Assembly: GCA_021732995.1 (NCBI GenBank)
Contig: JAKFWA010000023.1
Coordinates: 123,360-187,359, forward strand
Source of the DNA: Planctomycetaceae bacterium
Lineage (GTDB): Bacteria > Planctomycetota > Planctomycetia > Planctomycetales > Planctomycetaceae
Direction: 5' to 3'
Length of the DNA stretch: 64,000 bases
The stretch's first letter is position 1. Every line of letters begins with the position of its first letter. Positions 26,003 through 35,917 of the stretch are shown piece after piece. The position numbers and the translations under genes are program-made. The notes below the pieces were generated by a model. The model was not told where the DNA came from, made no database searches, and saw only the letters and a program-made list of their open reading frames with translations.

Positions 26003-27436
26003 TCATTGCAGAATTTCGGTGACGACGCGCGCCGCCTGACCATCCACCAGGGAGCCCTCACCAGTGGGGCGGGCGAACAGAAGTTCGCGATGGTCGATGC
26101 CGAACAGGTGCAGCACCGTGGCGTGAAAATCGTAGTGGTTGACGATGTCGCGCACGGCTTTGTGGCCGAACTCATCGGTCTCGCCGTGTATGTGCCCGCC
26201 CTTCACTCCGCCACCGGCCATCCAGATGCTGAAGCCGTAGGTGTTGTGGTCACGGCCAATGTTCTTTTCGTTCTGAATTACGGGCAGACGTCCCATCTCG
26301 CCGCCCCAATGCACCAGCGTGGAGTCGAGCAGACCGCGTTGCCTGAGGTCCTTCACCAAAGCCGCAATCGGCCCATCGGTTCGCTGACACGCTGCAGGCA
26401 ACGACTTCAGAATGTTGCCGTGATGATCCCAGGTTTGATTGCCGGTGCAGATCTGCACGAACCGCACGCCGCGTTCGACCAGTCGCCGGGCGATCAGGCA
26501 TCGCGAGCCGTACTCCTTCGTCGTCGGATTGTTGAGCCCATACGCCGCCTGAGTCGCCTCTGTCTCTTGTGAGATATCGAGAGCCTCCTTCGCCGCCGTC
26601 TGCATGCGAGCTGCCAGTTCGTAGCTGGCGATGCGGGCCGACAGATCCTGCTCCCCAGGATGCTCCTGCAGGTGCTCGCGATTGATGTCATTGAGCAAAG
26701 ACAGGAATCGAGACTGGGCACTCACTGGCATATTCGGTGGCGGATCGAGGTTCAGAATCCGCGGCTCTTTCGGTCGAATAACCGTGCCTTGATAGAGCGA
26801 CGGCAGCCAGCCGTTGGTCCAGTTATAGATGCCTTCCACTGGCAAGCCACCGGGATCGGTCAACACCAGATACGCGGGCAGGTTTTCATTCGCCGAACCC
26901 AGTCCATAGGTCAGCCATGAACCCAGCGAAGGTCGACCCGCGAACGGGCGCCCAGAACTCAACGCGAAGATCGACTGGCCATGATTGTTGACACCCGTAT
27001 GCATCGACCGGATGAGCGTGACATCGTCCGCGATCGACGCCAATCCCGGCACAAGACTGCTGAGTTCCATCCCGCAGTCTCCGTGCTTGCTCCATTGCCA
27101 GGGACCGGCGAACAGCTTGGCACTGGCCTCCGCAGCATTGTCGTACTTGATATCACCCTTGAAGTTCTGCAGGTGGTGCTTTTCGAGTTCCGTCTTGCGG
27201 TCGCAGAGGTCCAAATGCGATGGCCCGCCTTGCATCTGGAACGAGATCATCGCCTTCGCTTGCGGCTCGCGGGCGGGCGACTTGGCTTTGAGGTCGAACA
27301 CGGCTGGCTGAGTTTCAGGCTTCTTCGGAGCCGCGAACGCGCCGTCCTGATGCAGCATCCACGCGAGGGCCGTCGCCCCGATGCTCGTCGCTTGAGTTGC
27401 CAGAAAGTGACGCCGCGAGGCGGAATGCAGAGCCAT
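26003..27436 (-). CDS. DUF1501 family protein, Tat-exported (second copy)
   Basis: A 477-aa protein of the same family as that at 2845, with a Tat-like N-terminus (SRRHFLATQA, residues 7-16) and family motifs ISFQMQGGPSHLDLCDRK, IRSMHTGVNNHGQS, GNQTWDHHGNI, VHWGGEMGRLPV and GRDHNTYGFSIWMAGGGVKGG. The extra helical part (residues about 230-300) makes it the longer subtype normally encoded beside DUF1553/PSCyt genes; no such partner is here. ATG at 27436. It converges with rfbA. Confidence 0.9.
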   Translation of the reverse strand: MALHSASRRHFLATQATSIGATALAWMLHQDGAFAAPKKPETQPAVFDLKAKSPAREPQAKAMISFQMQGGPSHLDLCDRKTELEKHHLQNFKGDIKYDNAAEASAKLFAGPWQWSKHGDCGMELSSLVPGLASIADDVTLIRSMHTGVNNHGQSIFALSSGRPFAGRPSLGSWLTYGLGSANENLPAYLVLTDPGGLPVEGIYNWTNGWLPSLYQGTVIRPKEPRILNLDPPPNMPVSAQSRFLSLLNDINREHLQEHPGEQDLSARIASYELAARMQTAAKEALDISQETEATQAAYGLNNPTTKEYGSRCLIARRLVERGVRFVQICTGNQTWDHHGNILKSLPAACQRTDGPIAALVKDLRQRGLLDSTLVHWGGEMGRLPVIQNEKNIGRDHNTYGFSIWMAGGGVKGGHIHGETDEFGHKAVRDIVNHYDFHATVLHLFGIDHRELLFARPTGEGSLVDGQAARVVTEILQ

Positions 27437-27721
27437 GACGGAACCTCATCAATACGCGGACAATCTGCGCCCTGTTGTATCTCCGATGCCCTGCCCGACC
27501 GCAAGCGGCAGTTGGTACACACGAACTCAACTTGCCTCATCCCACGTGCATTCTTCTCAAGGAAACTCCTGAACGTATCATCCAATTCACACGGGGCACA
27601 ACTCGACGTGCGCGCACAATCGCCCACATCATATTGATTACAGCATAAGTACCGTCGGCTTCATTAATTCGCCTCCAGTACGACCGATGGAGCGTGTGGG
27701 CTTATCTCTTTTCAGAAAGCG

Positions 27722-28660
27722 GTGGATGTCCCAATGGGTCAGAAGATGCTCGAGGTGTTATCTCCAGAATGGACCCAGCGGCAGACATCGATCGCCCGCG
27801 AAGGGCTTAACTCGGGTGATTGGTCTTCCAAATTCCGCGCGGGTATGCATCTCTGCGAGTTGGAGTATGTGCAACACTCGCAGCCCGCGGTGATTCGCGA
27901 AACATGTCGTGAGCTGGTTGACCGATTCCGACCAGCATTGAGGAGCATGGACTTTTCGGAAGCTCCTTGCCGCATTGAGAGAACACGGCCCTCGTCTGCC
28001 AAACAACTGGCCGATCAGTTCGGTGGACGGTGGTGGCAAATGTCAGAGCAACTGGCCGGTGTTGAATTCTTGTGTGCGAAGCAGCCCCAGCGAGAGGTGA
28101 TGCCGCTGCTTTGGATGATGGCCGCGGTCTCCGGTGAACGCGACTTGGCGAGAGAAGTTGCCACAGCCTACAAGCTGCATCCTCCCGCTCAGATATCAGC
28201 AGGAAGCGAGATGCGCGAAGCCATCTTGCGATACGCGCTCGCCGAAGATCGTGAGGCCGAAGAGACTTTGGCTGCGAAGCTTCAGCCGGGATATTCCTCC
28301 GACTTCCCACCGATGTTGATCGAATTCCCTCTGGGAGTCATTCGCGGCGACAGTGAGATGTTGCTGAAAGCGGTGAGCCAAGCCGGAACAAAGCTCAAGG
28401 CGAAGTGGGACGTCAAGAAGTGGCGGGCCAAGCACGATGAGTTAGTCGCAAAGGGAGCCGCGCGAGGCCGACCTCACGAGAAGACGTGGGAGCTAGAATT
28501 CGACTGGTGCCGGCAACTGATGGTCAGCCGGCACTGGATCTTTTCGTGGTGGGGTCTCGCATGGCTGAACATCGCGCGATGGCGCGGCATGGACGTCGTG
28601 TTTCAGTCGCCCAAGGCGTTTTCAGAGTGGGCGCCGCTTTCGCTCTGCCAGTGGGATTAA
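27722..28660 (+). CDS. hypothetical protein, possibly Imm49-like
   Basis: A 312-aa soluble protein without signal peptide, made mostly of helices, ending in WWGLAWLNIARWRGMDVVFQ. A helical-repeat protein is likely (AREVATAYKLHPPAQ, EFPLGVIRGDSEMLLKAVSQ). The C-terminal pattern recalls the immunity-49 family of toxin-antidote systems, but the resemblance is weak and no toxin gene is beside it. ATG at 27722 without clear Shine-Dalgarno; a downstream ATG at 27737 is possible. Confidence 0.55.
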   Translation: MDVPMGQKMLEVLSPEWTQRQTSIAREGLNSGDWSSKFRAGMHLCELEYVQHSQPAVIRETCRELVDRFRPALRSMDFSEAPCRIERTRPSSAKQLADQFGGRWWQMSEQLAGVEFLCAKQPQREVMPLLWMMAAVSGERDLAREVATAYKLHPPAQISAGSEMREAILRYALAEDREAEETLAAKLQPGYSSDFPPMLIEFPLGVIRGDSEMLLKAVSQAGTKLKAKWDVKKWRAKHDELVAKGAARGRPHEKTWELEFDWCRQLMVSRHWIFSWWGLAWLNIARWRGMDVVFQSPKAFSEWAPLSLCQWD

Positions 28661-28787
28661 AGCTGCGAACTTCTCACTCGATGGTGGTGACCGAGCTGCG
28701 TAGGTCGGTCATTCCATAACTGACATTCATGCACTGCCTCCGAGATCCCGTACTTGCGGCGGAATTGGCCAAGACGGTATCCGCTGC

Positions 28788-28818
28788 TTGACAGCGCGCG
28801 AGGCCACCCGGATGCTAT
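28788..28818 (+). promoter_or_regulatory. candidate sigma-70 promoter
   Basis: TTGACA at 28788-28793 (perfect -35) and TGCTAT at 28813-28818 (weak -10) with a 19-bp spacer, about 105 bases ahead of the WD40 protein gene. The spacing is long, so the assignment is tentative. Confidence 0.35.
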
Positions 28819-28923
28819 CAACCGTTGTTGATGTCACATTCGGTAACTTTGATGACGGCATCAATCCCGCCTGCAATCCTCTGCTTGCCCTCCGATCCAC
28901 TTCCCCTGAAAAGAGGCTCGTTC

Positions 28924-31104
28924 ATGTTGAAGCCCCTCCGTCACCTTGCTTCCCGCTGGTTGAGTTCCGCTCGCTGGCTCTGTCTGGCACTGGCGATCGC
29001 TCTGACCTCCGGAAACTTGACGTTCGCTCAAGATGCTGCGGCCATTCAAAAAGCTGACGAGCTGGTCAAAGTCGCCGACGAAGTGAAGGTGCGAGAAACC
29101 GCTGCGGAGAAGGCCCTCAAGGATCTCCAGAAGAAGCAGGCGGAACTGCAGGGAGCACTCATCAAGCAGAAGGCTGAGCTGAGCACTGCTGACAAGCTCG
29201 TGAAGGACAGCGAGCCCAAGGTGAAGCCAGAAGAGGAGAAGGTACAGAAGGCCGAGGCTGCCAAGAAGCCCGTCGACGACGCCTTCGCAGCCATCAAGAA
29301 GACCGCCGAAGACACCAAGAAAGCGTTTGAAGCCGCGGACGCCAAAGCCAAAGAAGAGCAACCTAAAGCGGAGGCTGCTGCCAAGGCGTTGGCTGATGCT
29401 CAGAAGGTGCTAGCCGACGCGACTGAGGAAGAAGCGAAGAAGAAGGCACAAGAGGAAGTCACCAAGGCCGAAGCCGCCAAGAAAGCTGCGGACGAAGCAC
29501 TGGCCGCCGCGAAGAAAGCTCAGGAAGACACCAAGAAGGCTGCCGATGCTGAAGACGCGAAGCTCAAAGCCGAGCAGCCGAAAGTGGATGCTGCAGCCAA
29601 GGCGTTGGGAGACGCTCAAGCCGGTTTGAAGACACTGCAGGACAGCATTGCTGGTGCGAAGAAGACGGTCGAAACCGGCACCGCGAACGCCAAGCAACTC
29701 GAAGAACAGATCGCCGCGATTGTGCCGCAGGTGCAGAAGGCTCAAGCCGATTTTACCACCGTGCGCACCGAACACGTCACCAAGCGCCGCGAAGCGGAGA
29801 AGGCTCTGATTGGTGTCGGCAAGCTGGTTTCGTTTGCCGAGAGCGTCGCGCCGGTGCTGTCGAAGCGCTGCCTGGCGTGCCACAACGCGAAGACGGCCAA
29901 GGGCCGTTACAACATGGAAACCTTCGCGGGCATCGTGAAGGGCGGCGAGTCCGGTGAAGCGGTCAAGGCGATGCACAGCGGCGATTCGTCCCTGCTGTCG
30001 CTGATTGCTGACGGGTCGATGCCCAAAGACGCCGACCCTCTCTCCAAGGAACAGATCGAACTCGTCAAGAAGTGGATTGATACCGGAGCGGTCTTGGACG
30101 CAGGCTTCACTGCCAGCCAACCGCTGATCCAGATCATCCCGAAGGAAGTTCAGCCGCCAGCTCCGGAAGCGTATCCCGTGCCCGTGCCGGTCACGGCGAT
30201 GGCGTTCAATCATGACGGTTCGCTGCTGGCGACCAGTGGCTATCACGAAGTCGTGCTGTGGAACGCTGCTGACGGCAACGTCGTGCGCCGCATCACCAAC
30301 GTGGCTGAACGCGTCTATGACATTGAGTTCACCAAGGATGGCCAGACGGTCGTCGTTGCTGCGGGCACTCCCGCTCAGATCGGCGAAGCGAAGCTGTTCA
30401 ACGTGGCGGACGGTAAGCTGCTGGGCGACCTCGTTCGCACGGACGATGCCGTGTTCGCTGTGAGTCTCAGTGCCGATGGCAAGCGACTGGCCACCGCCGG
30501 CGCCGATCGGACGATCCGCGTCTTCGATGTGGCGACTCAGAAGCAGGAACTGGCGATTGAAGATCACGCCGACTGGGTGATGGACGTGGCGTGGTCTCCG
30601 GATGGCAAGAAACTGGCGTCGGCCAGCCGCGACAAGACTTCGAAGGTGTTTGACTCGACGACCGGCGATTCGCAGGTGACGTTCAACAGTCACGGCGATG
30701 CTGTCTACAGCGTGGCGTTCAGCCCGGATGGCGCTCAGGTCATCACTGGTGGTAACGACAAGCAAGTGCGGATCTGGCAGCCCGGCGATGCCAAGCAGAT
30801 CCGGAACATGGGCTTCGGCGGTGAAGTTTTCCGAGTGAACGTCACGCCGGATGGGCAGATTTTCAGTTGCAGCGCAGACAAATCGGCTCGGCAGCATAAA
30901 GTGGCTGACGGCGGACAAGTGCGTCAGTTCAGCGGGCACACGGATTGGGTGTATTCGGTTGCAGTTCATCAGGGAGCGAAGCGCGTCGCCGCAGGGAGTT
31001 ACAACGGCGAAGTCCGCATTTGGAATCTTGATGACGGCATGGAACTGAAGAAGTTCATTGCCGCCCCCGGTTACAACCCACCGCAGCAGCAAGCTGCCAA
31101 ATAA
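28924..31104 (+). CDS. exported coiled-coil / cytochrome-c-like / WD40 protein
   Basis: A 726-aa protein. A signal peptide (residues 1-36, ending NLTFAQ-D) is followed by a long Lys/Ala/Glu-rich coiled coil (residues 40-300), then a planctomycete cytochrome-c-type domain (about 305-400) with heme motif CLACH, then WD40 repeats (420-720: AMAFNHDGSLLATSGYHEV, VAWSPDGKKLASASRDKT, VAFSPDGAQVITGGNDKQ). It should reside in the periplasm, as a heme-bearing scaffold. The start at 28924 opens the signal peptide. It is followed after 9 bases by the GYF-like gene, likely the same operon. Confidence 0.9.
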   Translation: MLKPLRHLASRWLSSARWLCLALAIALTSGNLTFAQDAAAIQKADELVKVADEVKVRETAAEKALKDLQKKQAELQGALIKQKAELSTADKLVKDSEPKVKPEEEKVQKAEAAKKPVDDAFAAIKKTAEDTKKAFEAADAKAKEEQPKAEAAAKALADAQKVLADATEEEAKKKAQEEVTKAEAAKKAADEALAAAKKAQEDTKKAADAEDAKLKAEQPKVDAAAKALGDAQAGLKTLQDSIAGAKKTVETGTANAKQLEEQIAAIVPQVQKAQADFTTVRTEHVTKRREAEKALIGVGKLVSFAESVAPVLSKRCLACHNAKTAKGRYNMETFAGIVKGGESGEAVKAMHSGDSSLLSLIADGSMPKDADPLSKEQIELVKKWIDTGAVLDAGFTASQPLIQIIPKEVQPPAPEAYPVPVPVTAMAFNHDGSLLATSGYHEVVLWNAADGNVVRRITNVAERVYDIEFTKDGQTVVVAAGTPAQIGEAKLFNVADGKLLGDLVRTDDAVFAVSLSADGKRLATAGADRTIRVFDVATQKQELAIEDHADWVMDVAWSPDGKKLASASRDKTSKVFDSTTGDSQVTFNSHGDAVYSVAFSPDGAQVITGGNDKQVRIWQPGDAKQIRNMGFGGEVFRVNVTPDGQIFSCSADKSARQHKVADGGQVRQFSGHTDWVYSVAVHQGAKRVAAGSYNGEVRIWNLDDGMELKKFIAAPGYNPPQQQAAK

Positions 31105-31113
31105 AAGTCTGGC

Positions 31114-33168
31114 ATGCGGAAGTACTTCGTCACCCGCCGAGACTGGGAGGTTGGTCCCATCTTTGAAGCTCAGCTTCAACAGATGATTGACCAGCGCTGG
31201 TTTCGGGAGGGTGACCTTGTCCGCGTGGGCGACATGGGCTCGTGGCAGGCAGCGGAACGCGTTGTTCCCGAGGAAGGTTTTGGCAGCGACGAAGACGAAG
31301 TAATCGTCGTTGATGATGATGACCTTGAGGAACGCCCGCCTCCGGTGCCAACGCCTTTCATGCTGGAACAACAGCAGAGACAGGATGCGGCGCCCCCTTG
31401 GTTTCGGCGGAATCAGTCCAGATTTGAAACGTCCAGCACAGCCAGCCACGAAGCCGCAGAGGTTCACGACCATCGTCAGCCCCGGGCGCACGTGCCGGAG
31501 TCGCGCCGCTCGCATCCGCAGCGAGTGGAGTGGTCCGATGATGATGACGCACGTCCAGCGGGGCGGCACAGTCCTCCATCATCGGCTGATGAGTTTCGAT
31601 TTCAGACGGCTGAGTTTCAGGTGCCTGAAGGCTACCAGCCACCGTTTCCAGACGAAGAGTTTGAAGTCGCGGAAGCCATCGATGACGAACTTCAAGTCCG
31701 GGAAGAACCCGCTGATGAGTCACCGGCCCGGCCCGCGCGTCGTTCTCCAAGCCGACGGACTAATGGCGAAGCCAACGACGAACATTCGCCGGGTAAGCGC
31801 GATGATGGCGTAGAAGATGTCGTCGCTCATCGCGCTCACCGTCGACGTTCCGGGGCTGATTCAGACGAGGTCGATCAGGACGATGGCGCACCGCGCCGTC
31901 ACCCCACCCGACCCGCGCGCGAATCGGAACCACCGGCTGCGCCGAAGATGCCGCGGTCGATGCCACCACACTCCGGTGAACTCCATCTCCCCGATTCCTT
32001 CCGCCTGGATGCGGATGAACAACACGAAGCCGAGTTGCTTGGCAACACGGGACGTGAATCCAAAGCACCGCCCGGTGGTCATCAGCCCGCGCGCAGCGCG
32101 TTCGACGAAGACCGGGAAGAAGCAGTCGTTGATCTGCTGCCCTCGAACCCCAAGTCGCTGCCGGAGCTCGATTTTTCCAAGCTGGCGAATCTGGCATCAC
32201 ACGATCCACGAATCTCGCAGTCGGAACTTCCGACTTACGAAGCACCGAAACCACTGATGCCCCCCGAAGAGCGCTGCGTTCGCTCGATGGTGGTCGCGAG
32301 TCGCTTCTGCGATTCACTGGGCTGGAGCTTCACGGCGATTGGAATCCAGGCCTGCCTGATGTCCGTCGCCATCAACGGAATGGTTTATTCGGCATTCAAA
32401 CGCCTGTTTATTCTGTCGATGGAAGTCTTCATTCCGTTCGAAGGCTCGTCAGAAGCGCTCGGCGAAGAGAACCTGGCCGTGGCTGGTGTCGCGATGGCCT
32501 GCAGCATCGCTCTTCCCGCACTTCCGCTGGCTTACTTGATCAAGATTGACGGGCGAGTGGTTGAGTACGGTGTCACGCTGGTAGTCGCCATGTTTGCTGC
32601 CGCATTCCTCAACGCCACCGACGGTGGACCGCTGGCATTCGTGATGGCCCTGCTGTTTCTGGCGGTGCCCTCAGGTGCTACTGCGCTCATGCAGGTCGCT
32701 GTCGCCTCGTACGCGGAAGATCCCAGAACTCGTCAGTACGCGGCAGCTTCCGCGGCGCTCGCTGCGGCAACAACCGCAATGATCATCTTTGCAGCGCCCA
32801 GCTTCGGCATCCTCAACGAACTGCGCGCCTTCCCGCCGGCGATGTCGATCAACTCACCGGTCGGTTACGGAGTCCTGCTGCTTTACGGTCTGCAGTGCGT
32901 GCCGAGTTACCTCATCATGCAACGCCTGTCCGTCATGCTGCTGGACAAGGCGACGCAGGAGATGGTTGACGAACACTTTCTGTTTCACGGCCTGCTGACG
33001 TTCGGTGGTCTGGCCATGCTGGCGATGGTCCATCAGGAAGCAATCACCAGTTGGTTCGCGATCCCATCGATCCTGGTCTGCCTCACCACTTTAGGTGCGA
33101 GCGCACTCAATCTGTGGTCCCTGGGCACACACTTCCTGCCTCAGCTTGATCGGCTGCAGTCGCGATAG
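31114..33168 (+). CDS. GYF_2-like domain membrane protein
   Basis: A 684-aa protein. Residues 1-48 (KYFVTRRDWEVGPIFEAQL, REGDLVRVGDMGSWQAAE) match the GYF_2-type domain that binds peptides in planctomycete and other bacterial proteins. Residues 50-380 are acidic, proline- and charge-rich and probably disordered. From about 400 to 680 there are six or seven hydrophobic segments. No enzyme motif. The gene begins 9 bases after the WD40 gene and is probably translated with it; the GYF domain could tether a partner at the cytoplasmic membrane. Confidence 0.75.
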   Translation: MRKYFVTRRDWEVGPIFEAQLQQMIDQRWFREGDLVRVGDMGSWQAAERVVPEEGFGSDEDEVIVVDDDDLEERPPPVPTPFMLEQQQRQDAAPPWFRRNQSRFETSSTASHEAAEVHDHRQPRAHVPESRRSHPQRVEWSDDDDARPAGRHSPPSSADEFRFQTAEFQVPEGYQPPFPDEEFEVAEAIDDELQVREEPADESPARPARRSPSRRTNGEANDEHSPGKRDDGVEDVVAHRAHRRRSGADSDEVDQDDGAPRRHPTRPARESEPPAAPKMPRSMPPHSGELHLPDSFRLDADEQHEAELLGNTGRESKAPPGGHQPARSAFDEDREEAVVDLLPSNPKSLPELDFSKLANLASHDPRISQSELPTYEAPKPLMPPEERCVRSMVVASRFCDSLGWSFTAIGIQACLMSVAINGMVYSAFKRLFILSMEVFIPFEGSSEALGEENLAVAGVAMACSIALPALPLAYLIKIDGRVVEYGVTLVVAMFAAAFLNATDGGPLAFVMALLFLAVPSGATALMQVAVASYAEDPRTRQYAAASAALAAATTAMIIFAAPSFGILNELRAFPPAMSINSPVGYGVLLLYGLQCVPSYLIMQRLSVMLLDKATQEMVDEHFLFHGLLTFGGLAMLAMVHQEAITSWFAIPSILVCLTTLGASALNLWSLGTHFLPQLDRLQSR

Positions 33169-33216
33169 CGATCACTCGGCTTAAGGCCCAGATCGATTGA
33201 GCAGTCCAGCAACCGG

Positions 33217-33528
33217 TTAGAACTTGACCTTCCCTGTCAGCATTTCCCACCACAGCCGCCAGTCGCCCATCAGGCTGTAACGAGGATACTTGAACGTAGC
33301 CGGCCTGTTACCCTCGAAGAAGAAGTGGCCGATCCAGGCGAACGCGTACCCTTGCACGATCCCGGTCGGAATCAGCCACCAGAGCTGCGTCACACCGGCG
33401 GCGACGAACATCAACAGTGCGAACGTGGTACCGATGAAATGCAGCCGACGAGAGGTGCGGTTGGAATGCTCGCTCAGGTAGAACGGGTAGAACTCGCTGA
33501 AACTGCGAAATGGCTGTGCGTCGCTCAT
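33217..33528 (-). CDS. DUF962 (Mpo1-like) membrane protein
   Basis: A 103-aa protein with two hydrophobic segments and the family pattern FYLSEHSNRTSRRLHFIGT, AFAWIGHFFFEGNRPATF, and PRYSLMGDWRLWWEML. DUF962 includes yeast Mpo1, an iron-dependent dioxygenase that removes one carbon from 2-hydroxy fatty acids; the conserved His residues (H21, H30, and the HFFFEGNRP region) are present. The bacterial substrate is unknown. ATG at 33528. Converges with the GYF-like gene. Confidence 0.85.
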   Translation of the reverse strand: MSDAQPFRSFSEFYPFYLSEHSNRTSRRLHFIGTTFALLMFVAAGVTQLWWLIPTGIVQGYAFAWIGHFFFEGNRPATFKYPRYSLMGDWRLWWEMLTGKVKF

Positions 33529-33679
33529 GATGGATCTCGAAAGCTGCTCAACACCAATGTGGCGGGGTCATCCAGGCACCGAACGATGATACCACATCGC
33601 GGGACGTCGGAATTCAGCCCGGCCCGCACAACAGCAACTTTGAGCGACGGCCTGCAACCTCGTCAGGTATTTCATTTGT

Positions 33680-34699
33680 TTACCGCGCTGGCGCCCAATG
33701 ATCCGGAAACTCCGTCGCGGAAAACACCTGCTGAGCTTCGCGCAACATGTCAAACCACTCAGAACGGTCATACCGATCCGACAAGTGAAACAACACCAAT
33801 TTGTCTGCACCCGCCCGTTGCGCGAGCGTCGCCGACAGAACCGTGGTCATGTGAAAGTTCTTGCGAGCCAGTTCGAGATCCGCGTGACGGTACTGGCTCT
33901 CGCAGATCATCGTTTGACAGCCCCTTAACGCGTCGGACAGACGGTCTATCGCGAGGTCGTCGAGCAGAAAATCGGTCAGATATGCCAACGACGCTCCCTG
34001 TGTTTCAACCAGCAACTGCTCCCGCAATCTACCGACGGCATATGACACCCCATCCACTTCGACCGTCGATTCAGAATCCACGGAATCCTTGAGTTGTCTC
34101 ATCCACGGGCCGGGTCTCAGTCCCATGCTCGCCAGCCGCGACGTATCGATATTGAGCCGCGGCTTCTCTCGAACCAGATAAGCGATAGTGGGCGTGCGGT
34201 GATCCATCGTGAATGCTTCCACGACGAAGCCGGCGCCTTCAAAAATCACTCGTTGGCAGAGTTGGCTACCCTCGGCGTGCGCCACAGCAAAGGCTTCACA
34301 TAACTCGAAGCGTGTCGTCTGCACGCACTCCGGATGAATCTCCGTGACACGCCAACTCGCCGACATCTGCTCATGCAGGTTCCACGTAAATCCCTGAAAC
34401 CGATGCTGTAGAACCTGAGCGGAGCCCGGTGGTCCCCAGATGTGGTTGGGTTTGGTATCACGCGCGTAGTTGCAGCGGAAAAAGGCATCGAACCCACTGA
34501 CGTGATCCATGTGAAAGTGCGAAAAGCACAGATGGTCGATCGCCTGAATGTCACTAATCGGAATGTCGGTAAGGCAACCTTCACCGCAGTCGAACAGCAG
34601 GCGCTCGACAGACTGCCCGCTGTCGACCTGCAGCAGCACGGCGTTATCACGACCGGGCTGCCCGAGAATCTCGTATGATATACTCACTTGAGCCACCAC
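33680..34699 (-). CDS. metallo-beta-lactamase-fold protein, RNase Z-like
   Basis: A 339-aa protein with the zinc motif SHFHMDHVSGFD (HxHxDH), LLFDCGEGCLTDIP before it, a later MDHRTPTIAYLV, and LVLFHLSDRYDRS. Order and spacing resemble ribonuclease Z, which trims tRNA 3' ends, but the flexible exosite arm is not obvious; other MBL hydrolases are possible. The start is probably GTG 34699 (GTG GTG tandem); GTG 34687 is another option. It is separated from the cyanophycinase-like gene by 143 bases, divergent. Confidence 0.75.
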   Translation of the reverse strand: MVAQVSISYEILGQPGRDNAVLLQVDSGQSVERLLFDCGEGCLTDIPISDIQAIDHLCFSHFHMDHVSGFDAFFRCNYARDTKPNHIWGPPGSAQVLQHRFQGFTWNLHEQMSASWRVTEIHPECVQTTRFELCEAFAVAHAEGSQLCQRVIFEGAGFVVEAFTMDHRTPTIAYLVREKPRLNIDTSRLASMGLRPGPWMRQLKDSVDSESTVEVDGVSYAVGRLREQLLVETQGASLAYLTDFLLDDLAIDRLSDALRGCQTMICESQYRHADLELARKNFHMTTVLSATLAQRAGADKLVLFHLSDRYDRSEWFDMLREAQQVFSATEFPDHWAPAR

Positions 34700-34842
34700 A
34701 AATCGAAGAAGGATTCAACGCTGACCAACGTACCTTGTGACAACGAACTCAGAATCCGTGTTCGCGTGATAATGGGAATGGTACCGTGCCGCATCGTTGA
34801 GGTTCGCGCGATCGCCGGTTTCGTTCCATCGCAGAGAGGCGT

Positions 34843-35679
34843 TTGATGACTCGATCAGTGATCTGCTGGCTGCTGACACTCGTCTTACTCAGTCCAGTGG
34901 TTGCCTCAGCTGAAGATTTCGGACCGGCGAATGGTGCCCTCGTGATCGTCGGTGGTGGCAGCATGGGAAAGACCATCATCAACGAATTCATTGAGCGCGC
35001 CGGGGGACGCGATGTCCCGTTCGTTGTCATACCCACCGCCAATACTGGCGAAGAGTGGGGTGAAAAGTACGTCGCCCGATCGTTCCTCACCAAGGCTGGT
35101 GTGAAAGATGTGACCGTCGTGCATACGCGCGACCGTGAGGTTGCCGACTCCGAAGAGTTTGTCGCTCCGATCCGTCGTGCGAAAGCCGTGTGGATCGACG
35201 GAGGGCGACAGTGGCGACTTGCGGATTCGTACCTCGGCACTCGAACTCTTCGAGAGATCAACGCGGTGCTGGAGCGTGGTGGAGTCGTGGGAGGCAGTTC
35301 TGCCGGAGCGACTATCCAGGGCTCGTATCTCGTGCGTGGCGCTCCGGAAGGAAACCACATCATGATGGCCAAAGGGCACGAGGAAGGTTTTGGCTTGCTG
35401 AAGAAGTCTGCCATCGACCAGCACGTCATCGCTCGGAAGCGGCAGAAAGATCTGATACCCGTCATCGAAGCACATCCGGAGCTGCTGGGAATTGGTATCG
35501 ACGAAGGTACGGCGGCTGTAGTCACCGGCAACCAACTGCGCGTGATCGGGGCCAGCAAGGTACTGCTCTACGCGAAAGATGTGCCTGCCGACGAAGAGCC
35601 TTACCACAGCCTGTCCGTTGGCGACGTCTTTGATCTCGAACGTCGTGTAATCACCCGTAGCCGCAGCGAATCTCATTAG
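34843..35679 (+). CDS. exported cyanophycinase-like peptidase (S51)
   Basis: A 278-aa protein with a signal peptide (residues 1-23, PVVASAED). The peptidase S51 core contains ALVIVGGGSMGKTIIN, VIPTANTG, AVWIDGGRQWRLAD and the nucleophile motif VVGGSSAGATIQG (Ser). Cyanophycinases cleave cyanophycin to beta-Asp-Arg dipeptides; secreted members use external polymer. No cyanophycin synthetase is adjacent. ATG at 34843; length is standard. Confidence 0.88.
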   Translation: MMTRSVICWLLTLVLLSPVVASAEDFGPANGALVIVGGGSMGKTIINEFIERAGGRDVPFVVIPTANTGEEWGEKYVARSFLTKAGVKDVTVVHTRDREVADSEEFVAPIRRAKAVWIDGGRQWRLADSYLGTRTLREINAVLERGGVVGGSSAGATIQGSYLVRGAPEGNHIMMAKGHEEGFGLLKKSAIDQHVIARKRQKDLIPVIEAHPELLGIGIDEGTAAVVTGNQLRVIGASKVLLYAKDVPADEEPYHSLSVGDVFDLERRVITRSRSESH

Positions 35680-35917
35680 AGGCCAGAATTTGAGAGGTAG
35701 ACGCCCCTTTTCTCCCGGCACGCAAGCTGGATTTCCGGGCGTCGTATCAGTACGCCGATGACTTTAAGCATTTGCTTCTGAGCGAGCACCGTGAGTGGAG
35801 ACCTGATGGGTTTGAAGCGGGTCGCTGATCTGGGTTTGACACTTTCGCCGCGACAATTGTATTCCTGCCGACATCAATATCTGGACGAAAAGAGACTGAT
35901 GGCAAGGATGCCGCAAA

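Noticed and set aside
29410..31569. Minus-strand open frame of 719 codons
   Set aside because: Antisense to the WD40/cytochrome gene; no family motif.
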